Made by a program: the position numbers and the translations under genes
Shown: one piece after another, positions 1 to 5,278 of the stretch
How the letters are laid out: every line of letters begins with the position of its first letter
Numbering within the stretch: position 1 is the first letter of the stretch
Notes under the pieces: model-generated
Told to the model about the DNA's origin: nothing
The model's input: the letters and a program-made list of their open reading frames with translations, nothing else
Database searches by the model: none
From: Clostridiales bacterium
GTDB lineage: Bacteria; Bacillota; Clostridia; Oscillospirales; Oscillospiraceae
DNA: 8,921 bases
Assembly (NCBI GenBank): GCA_003533405.1
Contig: DQDL01000071.1
Location: 1-8,921, forward strand
Reading direction: 5' to 3'

Positions 1-1
1 G

Positions 2-883
2 ATCCTGTTTTTGCAGGGCGGCGCAACGCTCCAGTTTGCGGCGATACCGCTTAACCTCATGGGTGAGGGCGGCATGGCAAGCTATGCCGTGACGGGTAAT
101 TTCTCAAACCTCGCCGCCAAGGAAGCAAAGAAGTACGGCACGGTAAGCATCGCCTGCGACAGCTCCGATAGAGACCATAGCTACATCCCCGCACAGGATA
201 GTCTCAAGATAGCCGACGGCGCAAGATATTTCTACTACTGCGCAAACAACACCATCTACGGCACCGAGTGGCAGTATGTGCCCGAGACCGGGAGAGTGCC
301 CCTTGTGTGCGACATGTCGTCGGATATCCTGTCCCGACCCGTCAATGTCGCTGACTACGGGCTTATCTACGCCGGTGCGCAGAAGAACATGGCGCCCGCC
401 GGCCTGACTGTCGTCATCGTCGACAAGGCTCTTGCCGGAAACGAGCTTGATATCTGCCCGTCCGTCATGAGCTACGATACGCTTATTAAAAAAGACTCGA
501 TGCTCAACACCCCGCCGTGCTGGTGCATCTACATGCTCGGGCTCATGCTCGATTGGCTGGAGAGCGTCGGCGGCGTTGCCGAGATGGAGAAATTTAAGGC
601 CGCCCGAGCCGCAAAGCTCTATGACTGTCTTGATAACAGCAAACTCTTTATCCCGCACGCCGAGCACGGCTCACGCAGCGATATGAACATCACCTTCCGC
701 ACCGGCAGCGATGAGCTGGATGCCGAATTTGTAAAGGGCGCAGCCGCAAACGGCCTTTTGAATGTCAAGGGTCACAGACTCACCGGCGGCATGCGTGCCT
801 CGCTGTACAACGCCATGCCCATGGAGGGCGTGGATGCGCTTATAGAATTTATGAAACGATTTGAGGTTGAACACAATGTATAA
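2..883 (+). CDS. serC: Phosphoserine aminotransferase SerC, 5'-truncated by the window edge
   Basis: PLP-dependent transaminase that converts 3-phosphohydroxypyruvate and glutamate to O-phosphoserine and 2-oxoglutarate, the second step of serine synthesis (cytoplasmic). The reading frame is already open at base 2 with ILFLQGGATLQFAAIPLNL, the conserved SerC block (FLQGGAS-QF) that normally lies about 65-70 residues in, so the N-terminus is missing; the TTG at base 11 is not a start. 293 residues are visible. The PLP-lysine region reads YAGAQKNMAPAGL, matching the family GAQKN-GP-G, with Ala in place of one Gly. The C-terminal substrate region (MNITFRTG, VKGHRLTGGMRASLYNAMP) is intact. The TAA stop overlaps the start of serA, indicating one operon. 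The family call is very secure. Confidence 0.96.
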   Translation: MLFLQGGATLQFAAIPLNLMGEGGMASYAVTGNFSNLAAKEAKKYGTVSIACDSSDRDHSYIPAQDSLKIADGARYFYYCANNTIYGTEWQYVPETGRVPLVCDMSSDILSRPVNVADYGLIYAGAQKNMAPAGLTVVIVDKALAGNELDICPSVMSYDTLIKKDSMLNTPPCWCIYMLGLMLDWLESVGGVAEMEKFKAARAAKLYDCLDNSKLFIPHAEHGSRSDMNITFRTGSDELDAEFVKGAAANGLLNVKGHRLTGGMRASLYNAMPMEGVDALIEFMKRFEVEHNV

Positions 884-2039
884 TATAAAGACAATAAACA
901 AAATTTCGCCTGTGGGACTGGATAAGCTCAAGCAGCTCGGTTACAATGTCTCGGCGGATATCGATGATCCCGAGGGCATCATCGTGCGCAGTGCCGATAT
1001 GCACGGGTACAATACCAACGCTTCGCTTCTCGGCATCGCAAGAGCCGGAGCGGGCTATAACAACATCCCAATCGAGGAGCTTGCCGAAAAGGGCATAGTC
1101 GTGTTCAACAGCCCCGGCGCAAATGCCGAAGCGGTCAAGGAGCAGTCTATATGCTCGCTCGTCATGGCGTCGAGAGATGTTCTCGGCAGCGTTGAGTGGG
1201 TCAAGAGCATAGCCGGTGAGGGCGATAAGATACCCGAGCTTGTCGAAAAGGGCAAGTCCAATTTCGCAGGTCCGGAGCTCATGGGCAAGACCATCGGCGT
1301 ACTCGGTCTCGGCGCAACGGGCGCACTGGTCGCAAACGCCTGCCTTGCGCTCGACATGAATGTCGTCGGCTACGACCCGTTTATGTCCGTTGAGTCTGCT
1401 TGGAGACTCAGCCGTGATGTCAAGCGTGCCGACGACCTCGGCGAGATATACAGAAACTGCGATTACATAAGCGTCAACATCCCCTACAACGAGGACACGC
1501 ACCACATGATAGATGAGCGTGCATTTTCCATGATGAAGCACGGTGTTCGCATCATAAACGAGTCCCGTGCCGAGGTCATCGACGACGATGCAATGCTCAG
1601 AGCACTCGAAAGCGGCAAGGTCGCAAAGTATGTGACCGACTTCCCCAATAAGAAGATACTCTGCGGCAAGAATGTCATCGCCCTGCCGCACTTGGGCGCA
1701 TGCACACCCGAGAGCGAGGATCGCTGCGCCGAGATGGCGGCTCGTCAGCTTCACGAGTACCTGCAAAACGGCAATATTATAAATTCTGTCAATCTCCCGT
1801 CGGCTCGACTTGAGCGCATGGGCGTGTGCCGCCTGTGTGTCATCCACCACAATGTCCCAGGCATGATAAACCGCGTCCTCGACCTGATAACCGAGAAGAA
1901 TATCAATGTCGAGCACATGATAAACAAGCCGCACGGCCGCTTCGCCTACACCATCATCGACCTCGGCGACGAGATCTGGGAGGACACCGCCGTAGCCATC
2001 CGCAAGATGGACGATGTCCTGAGAGTGCGGGTGCTTTGA
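876..2039 (+). CDS. serA: D-3-phosphoglycerate dehydrogenase SerA, short ACT-domain type
   Basis: NAD-dependent oxidation of 3-phosphoglycerate to 3-phosphohydroxypyruvate, the first committed step of serine synthesis. 387 residues. The chosen ATG at 876 has GAGG at 863-866 and overlaps the serC stop by 8 nt; an in-frame TTG at 861 would add five residues but lacks a better ribosome site. Catalytic halves flank a Rossmann domain with GLGATG at residues 144-149; R231 (NESRAEVID) and H272 (ALPHLGA) are the expected catalytic Arg and His. Residues about 319-387 form one ACT domain, the usual site of serine feedback control. Where longer PGDHs have DVF--EP with the catalytic Glu, this protein reads VTDFPNKK, so that Glu is not apparent; I believe this is shared by related clostridial enzymes. 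It lacks the extra C-terminal domain of long SerA forms. Confidence 0.95.
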   Translation: MYNIKTINKISPVGLDKLKQLGYNVSADIDDPEGIIVRSADMHGYNTNASLLGIARAGAGYNNIPIEELAEKGIVVFNSPGANAEAVKEQSICSLVMASRDVLGSVEWVKSIAGEGDKIPELVEKGKSNFAGPELMGKTIGVLGLGATGALVANACLALDMNVVGYDPFMSVESAWRLSRDVKRADDLGEIYRNCDYISVNIPYNEDTHHMIDERAFSMMKHGVRIINESRAEVIDDDAMLRALESGKVAKYVTDFPNKKILCGKNVIALPHLGACTPESEDRCAEMAARQLHEYLQNGNIINSVNLPSARLERMGVCRLCVIHHNVPGMINRVLDLITEKNINVEHMINKPHGRFAYTIIDLGDEIWEDTAVAIRKMDDVLRVRVL

Positions 2040-2043
2040 GCCA

Positions 2044-2073
2044 AAATCGGCCTTTCGCCTGAAAGGCCGATTT
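2044..2073 (+). terminator. Intrinsic terminator after serC-serA
   Basis: A perfect 13-bp stem (AAATCGGCCTTTC, 2044-2056, with GAAAGGCCGATTT, 2061-2073) closes a GCCT loop, starting 5 nt after the serA stop. The stem ends in TTT and is followed by AATTTA, so the U-tract is short and interrupted. Because the stem is flanked by AAAA on the other side, it could also stop minus-strand transcription. Confidence 0.85.
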
Positions 2074-2109
2074 AATTTACAGATTATTATAAAAGAAATA
2101 AGATCACCG

Positions 2110-2118
2110 TGCTATAAT
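2110..2118 (+). promoter_or_regulatory. Extended -10 promoter of the lipoprotein gene
   Basis: TGC followed by TATAAT (hexamer 2113-2118) is an extended -10 element. No good -35 hexamer sits 16-18 bp upstream, which fits an extended -10 promoter. The predicted start point is near 2125, leaving a leader of about 18 nt before the ATG at 2143. The segment ACAGATTATT at 2079-2088 recurs at the same distance before the next promoter (see findings). Confidence 0.7.
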
Positions 2119-2142
2119 ATGCATCGAAAAGGGGGTAAAGCC

Positions 2143-2994
2143 ATGAAGAAAACCGCAGCTATGCTTATATCCGGAGTATTGATGCTCAGCCTGTGCGCCT
2201 GCGGCGGCACGGCGGAGCCCGATCCTGTGCCAACCGAAACTCCGGCACCGACAACATACACCAAGGACGACGGCAGGCTCAAAATGGAGGAGACCTATAA
2301 TTCAAACGGTCTGCTGTTCAGTACGATAATCTACGAATACGACGAAAAAGGTCAGCTCGTAAAGCAGGCCGAGTTCGGCATAAACGACGATCCCACGGGC
2401 TACAAGAGCTTTGAGTACGATAAAAGCGGCAGAAAAACACTCATGACAAGCTTTGCCGCCGAGACCGGCAAGGATTATTCCGAGGAATACCGCACAAGTT
2501 ATGAGTATGACAGTGACGGCAACATCACCAAAGCCGTATCGACTATTGACGGCAAGACGGTTTCCGTGACGGCGTATGAGTATAAGAACGGTCTGCTCAT
2601 TGATGAGAAAAACTACGAGGGCGAGAGCTTTGTTGCCTCCGAGTACAAATATGAGTACGATGCAGACGGCCACAAGACCCGTTGCGTGCGCATCGATAAC
2701 ATGGAGGGCGACACCACCGAGAACCGCTATACCTACACATCAAGCGGCCTTTTGCTTGCCGACCTCAGCTACGGCGACGACGGCAAGGTCATAAGCCGCA
2801 CCGAGCACAGCTATGACGCAAACGGAAATGCCGTGAAGCTCAGCGTTTATAACGCCAAGGGCGGGCTTATAAGCAGCACCTCAAATGAGTATACCTACGA
2901 CGACTACGGCAACATAAAGCGCTGCGCCGTGACCCACTCGGACGGCAGCAAGGGAACGACCACGCAGTACAAGTGGGAGTACGCCAAAGGTTAA
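2143..2994 (+). CDS. Lipoprotein composed of YD (RHS-like) repeats
   Basis: 283-residue predicted lipoprotein of unknown role, likely anchored on the outer face of the membrane. The ATG at 2143 is preferred over the in-frame ATG at 2119 because 2119 abuts the -10 hexamer and GGGGG at 2131-2135 sits 7 nt upstream of 2143. The N-terminus is MKKTAAMLISGVLMLSLCAC: a basic start, hydrophobic core, and lipobox LCAC with C20 as the likely lipidated residue. A Pro/Thr-rich linker (about residues 24-40) follows. The rest is about eight repeats of the form [YF]xYDxxGxxxx, beginning near residues 64, 90, 120, 145, 170, 196, 223 and 250, spaced 25-30 residues apart. This is the carbohydrate-binding YD repeat unit of RHS and wall-associated proteins, but there is no RHS core or toxin end. 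It is apparently a single-gene unit. Confidence 0.85.
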   Translation: MKKTAAMLISGVLMLSLCACGGTAEPDPVPTETPAPTTYTKDDGRLKMEETYNSNGLLFSTIIYEYDEKGQLVKQAEFGINDDPTGYKSFEYDKSGRKTLMTSFAAETGKDYSEEYRTSYEYDSDGNITKAVSTIDGKTVSVTAYEYKNGLLIDEKNYEGESFVASEYKYEYDADGHKTRCVRIDNMEGDTTENRYTYTSSGLLLADLSYGDDGKVISRTEHSYDANGNAVKLSVYNAKGGLISSTSNEYTYDDYGNIKRCAVTHSDGSKGTTTQYKWEYAKG

Positions 2995-3024
2995 CAGATT
3001 ATTTATAAATTTTAAGTAATATTG

Positions 3025-3033
3025 TGCTAATAT
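3025..3033 (+). promoter_or_regulatory. Extended -10 promoter of the zinc-ribbon/DUF5685/J-protein unit
   Basis: TGC followed by TAATAT (hexamer 3028-3033) in an AT-rich spacer resembles the extended -10 before the lipoprotein gene, and ACAGATTATT at 2994-3003 stands at the same 30-nt offset. No consensus -35 is visible. The leader to the ATG at 3070 would be about 30 nt. I see no hairpin terminator between the lipoprotein gene and this site, so some readthrough is possible. Confidence 0.5.
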
Positions 3034-3069
3034 TTATTATTAAATCATATTGATCAAGGTGAACTTTCA

Positions 3070-3477
3070 ATGAGAGAAAAATTTGCCCGATTTATGGCAG
3101 GACGCTACGGCACAGACCAACTGAACAAATTACTTTCGGTGCTTTGCCTTGCGCTTGTAATTCTGGCTATGATTTTAAACGGAACTAAAGCGGCAAGCGT
3201 GCTTTGGGTCGTGGGCTTTGTGTTGCTTATGCTCGTGTATTTCCGTATGTTCTCAAGAAACATCTACAAGCGCACCGCCGAGAACAACAGCTACATGCGC
3301 TTCCGCTACAATGCAGGCAAAAGGTTCAGAATGATCAAGGAGCGTTGGACGCAGCGCAAGGACTATAAGTTCTTCTCCTGCCCGGCGTGCCACACCACTC
3401 TGCGAGTTCCCAAGGGCAAGGGCAAGATAAACATCGTCTGCCGTAAGTGCGGCACCTCCTTCCAAGGGAAGACCTGA
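3070..3477 (+). CDS. Small membrane protein with two TM helices and a C-terminal zinc ribbon
   Basis: 135-residue hypothetical protein. After a short basic, amphipathic N-terminus (MREKFARFMAGRYGTDQLNK) come two hydrophobic segments, about residues 20-37 and 42-59, forming a tight helical hairpin with both ends probably cytoplasmic. A strongly basic stretch (59-98) leads to a zinc ribbon with C104-x2-C107 and C124-x2-C127, of the CxxC ... VPKGKGKI ... CxKCGxxF type. AGG at 3057-3059 lies 10 nt before the ATG. The stop codon overlaps the next ATG by one base (TGATG), so translation is probably coupled to the DUF5685 gene. The likely role is a membrane-anchored adaptor using the zinc ribbon for protein or nucleic-acid contact; this is inference. 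I recognise similar proteins in clostridia but know no assigned function. Confidence 0.85.
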   Translation: MREKFARFMAGRYGTDQLNKLLSVLCLALVILAMILNGTKAASVLWVVGFVLLMLVYFRMFSRNIYKRTAENNSYMRFRYNAGKRFRMIKERWTQRKDYKFFSCPACHTTLRVPKGKGKINIVCRKCGTSFQGKT

Positions 3478-4304
3478 TGTTCGGTTTTGTTGCGGCTGAC
3501 TTAAAGCGGCTAAGCCCCGAGCAGCGGCAGCGCTACAACGCCTGCTACTGCGGCCTGTGTAACGCCCTGCACGAGCGGCATGGCCTGCTTGCCCGCATGA
3601 CGCTGACCTACGACATGACCTTTCTCGTCATGCTCCTAAACTCGCTGTACGAGCCGCACGAAATGCACGGTGAGGACAGATGCCCCACGCACCCTATTAA
3701 GCGGCGCAGTTGGTGGCAGTCGGAGATAACGGATTACGCTGCCGACATGAACATTGCGCTTGCGTACCTTAATTGCATCGACGACTGGGAGGACGACCTA
3801 AACGCGGCCGCCTTTGCCGAGGCAAAGCTCATGAAGTCGTCCTACGAACAAATTTGTAAGGCATACCCCCGCCAGTGCGAGGAGATAAAAGCCGGAATGG
3901 CTCGGCTCAAGGAGATCGAGGATAGCTTCAAGCCCATGCCGGATGAGGCCTCACGCAGCTTTGGACTGCTCATGGCGGAGCTGTTCGTTTATAGGGAAGA
4001 CCACTGGAGCGATGACCTTCGTGCGCTCGGTATGGCGCTCGGGCAGTTTATCTATGTTATGGACGCCTGTATTGACCTTAAGGACGATAAGCGGTATTAT
4101 AAATACAACCCCTTTGTGAAGCTCTACGGCAGACTTGACGAGATGCAATGCTTTCGTGATATCCTGCAAATGCTGATGGGCGACTGTGTGTATCACTTTG
4201 ACAGGCTTCCGCTCGTCCGTGATGCGGACATTTTGAAAAATATCCTCTGCTCCGGCGTGTGGAGCAAATTCAACCGGCATTATAATATCAAAGAAGAAAA
4301 CTGA
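3477..4304 (+). CDS. DUF5685 family protein
   Basis: 275-residue, mostly helical, soluble protein of unknown function. The start at 3477 is supported by AGGGA at 3465-3469, by the TGATG overlap with the upstream stop, and by the family-like N-terminus MFGFVAADLK. Conserved-looking features: an N-terminal CYCGLC (C23, C25, C28), YD-TFL (residues 45-50), and a C-P-T-H box (C69, H72); C25/C28/C69/H72 could bind a metal. Two acidic motifs stand out: DDWEDD at 102-107 and GQFIYVMDACIDLKDD at 189-204. These resemble, in order and form, the two aspartate-rich motifs of all-helical isoprenoid synthases, but no such activity is established for the family to my knowledge. The J-protein gene starts 17 nt after the stop, so all three genes form one operon. 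Confidence 0.85.
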   Translation: MFGFVAADLKRLSPEQRQRYNACYCGLCNALHERHGLLARMTLTYDMTFLVMLLNSLYEPHEMHGEDRCPTHPIKRRSWWQSEITDYAADMNIALAYLNCIDDWEDDLNAAAFAEAKLMKSSYEQICKAYPRQCEEIKAGMARLKEIEDSFKPMPDEASRSFGLLMAELFVYREDHWSDDLRALGMALGQFIYVMDACIDLKDDKRYYKYNPFVKLYGRLDEMQCFRDILQMLMGDCVYHFDRLPLVRDADILKNILCSGVWSKFNRHYNIKEEN

Positions 4305-4321
4305 AGGAGCAGTGCCCAAGT

Positions 4322-4960
4322 ATGGTACAAGACCCCTATTCCGTCCTCGGCGTTTCACCGAATGCCAGTGACGAAGAGATAAAGAAAGCCTATCGTGAGC
4401 TTGCCAAGAAGTATCATCCCGACCGCAACCCCGGCGACGAGGAAGCGGCAAGGAAGATGAACGAGATAAACGCAGCCTACGACCAGATAAAAAACGGCAC
4501 GGCCAACAATAACCGCTACGGCGGCTACGGCCAGTATGGCGGCGGATACAGTCAGTACGGCGGTTTCGGTGGCTTTGGCGGCGCATATGAACAGCCGCAG
4601 GAGCGTGCGGAATGCCGTGCGGCGGTAAATTACATACGCAACGGCAGGTATAATGAAGCGCTCACGGCGCTGTCGCAGGTGCCGGAGAGTGAGCGTGACG
4701 GCAGGTGGTATTACCTGAATTCCGTTGCAAATATGTATCTCGGCAACCGAATCGCCGCTCTCGACAGCGCAAAGCGGGCGGTCGAGCTTTCGCCGGATAA
4801 CCCCGAGTACAACAAGCTTCTGCAGGTGCTCCAGTCCGGCGGCACATATTACACAAATTACAGCGACAGCTCCATGTCCAACTGCGGACTGTGTTCCGAC
4901 TGCTGCAATATGTATCTGTGCTTTTCCTGCCTCACCCCTTGGGGCGGTTGCTGCTGCTGA
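4322..4960 (+). CDS. J-domain protein with Gly/Tyr-rich linker, TPR-like segment and cysteine-string tail
   Basis: 212-residue putative DnaK co-chaperone. Residues 4-57 are a J domain with the HPD motif at 32-34, needed to stimulate the Hsp70 ATPase. Residues 62-92 are a low-complexity Gly/Tyr/Phe linker. Residues about 94-170 form two TPR-like helical pairs (AVNYIRNGRYNEALTALSQ, then AANMYLG-like and AALDSAKRAVELSPDNPEY). The last 25 residues hold nine cysteines (188, 191, 194, 195, 200, 203, 210, 211, 212) and end in CCC. There is no DnaJ zinc-finger or C-terminal peptide-binding domain, so it is a class C J protein. AAGGAG at 4304-4309 is 12 nt before the ATG, rather far. The gene is last in the unit with the zinc-ribbon and DUF5685 genes. 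The tail may bind metal, be lipidated or form disulfides; none can be told from sequence. Confidence 0.93.
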   Translation: MVQDPYSVLGVSPNASDEEIKKAYRELAKKYHPDRNPGDEEAARKMNEINAAYDQIKNGTANNNRYGGYGQYGGGYSQYGGFGGFGGAYEQPQERAECRAAVNYIRNGRYNEALTALSQVPESERDGRWYYLNSVANMYLGNRIAALDSAKRAVELSPDNPEYNKLLQVLQSGGTYYTNYSDSSMSNCGLCSDCCNMYLCFSCLTPWGGCCC

Positions 4961-5043
4961 AAATACCACAGCCGACAAATATGGGCGGCGCAACATAGGG
5001 ATCAACCGGTTTTGAGCGGCTCTTTTCCGCCCATACTTCATAA

Positions 5044-5080
5044 AAAATCTCGGCAATACTTTGTGTATTACCGAGATTTT
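5044..5080. terminator. Bidirectional terminator between convergent genes
   Basis: A 16-bp stem, 5044-5059 (AAAATCTCGGCAATAC) with 5065-5080 (GTATTACCGAGATTTT), encloses a 5-nt loop and has U-rich tails on both strands (TTTTGTTATTTTG downstream on plus; ATTTTTTATG on minus). It would end the J-protein operon on plus and the ATPase gene on minus. The one imperfect pair is C-A in plus RNA but G-U in minus RNA. Confidence 0.8.
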
Positions 5081-5126
5081 GTTATTTTGTCTGAACGAAA
5101 AATATCTCCCTCAAAACTGCTATGCA

Positions 5127-5235
5127 CCCTGTAAAATTTTATTTTGTTCTGTTGCAAGGCAAAAAGCACAGAAATAGTGGGAATATCTCTCGAGTATTTT
5201 TAATACCGCCACGGGACAAAAGATTTTTTACAGGG
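5127..5235 (+). repeat. Long imperfect hairpin inside the intergenic element
   Basis: CCCTGTAAAA (5127-5136) pairs perfectly with TTTTACAGGG (5226-5235). After a small internal loop, TTTTGTTCTGT (5142-5152) pairs with ACGGGACAAAA (5211-5221), using two U-G wobbles in plus-strand RNA. After a 5-nt bulge, GGC (5158-5160) can pair with GCC (5208-5210). The 3' arm overlaps a second stem, GGGCGGT (5233-5239) with ACCGCCC (5255-5261). Expression and function are unknown. Confidence 0.5.
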
Positions 5236-5278
5236 CGGTTTATCCCTATGCTGCACCGCCCACCCGTCGGCTGTTTTT

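Larger units (their letters stand above)
4969..5273. repeat. Non-coding intergenic element with about 40-bp inverted-repeat ends (MITE/REP-like candidate)
   Basis: The spacer between the convergent J-protein and ATPase genes contains no plausible gene. Its ends are inverted copies: 4969-5008 on the plus strand and the complement of 5236-5273 both read CAGCCGAC, then 4-6 variable bases, GGGCGG[C/T]GCA, [A/G]CATAGGGAT, [C/A]AACCG. About 31 of 40 positions match with a 2-nt gap. Inside lie a bidirectional terminator (5044-5080) and a long imperfect hairpin (5127-5235). No transposase and no obvious target duplication are visible (flanks AAATACCA and TTTTTTTA). It could be a miniature transposable element, a REP-type repeat pair, or a structured RNA. 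Confidence 0.55.

Noticed and set aside
849..1934. A 361-codon open frame on the minus strand opposite serA
   Set aside because: It lies wholly opposite a clearly conserved SerA, and its translation is Val/Ala/Ile-rich with no recognisable motif. It is a codon-bias shadow in GC-rich DNA.
2119..2142. Upstream in-frame ATG as start of the lipoprotein
   Set aside because: It directly follows the -10 hexamer, before the expected transcription start, and would place MHRKGGKA before a normal signal peptide.
2143..2994. RHS/polymorphic toxin reading of the YD-repeat gene
   Set aside because: There is no RHS core sequence, no toxin domain after the repeats, and no downstream immunity-type gene. The protein ends with the last repeat.
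3447..3476. Upstream in-frame start (ATG-equivalent at 3447) for DUF5685
   Set aside because: It would overlap the zinc-ribbon codons. The start at 3477 has a good ribosome site and the family-like MFGF beginning.
3951..4586. A 211-codon open frame on the minus strand spanning DUF5685 and the J-protein gene
   Set aside because: It crosses two real genes and the ribosome site between them; the Arg/Ser-rich N-terminus mirrors the glycine-rich linker codons.
4355..5056. A 233-codon open frame on the minus strand opposite the J-protein gene
   Set aside because: It is antisense to the HPD-containing J domain, and its start region lies inside the bidirectional terminator. Its low-complexity Ala/Val stretches mirror the Gly/Tyr linker.
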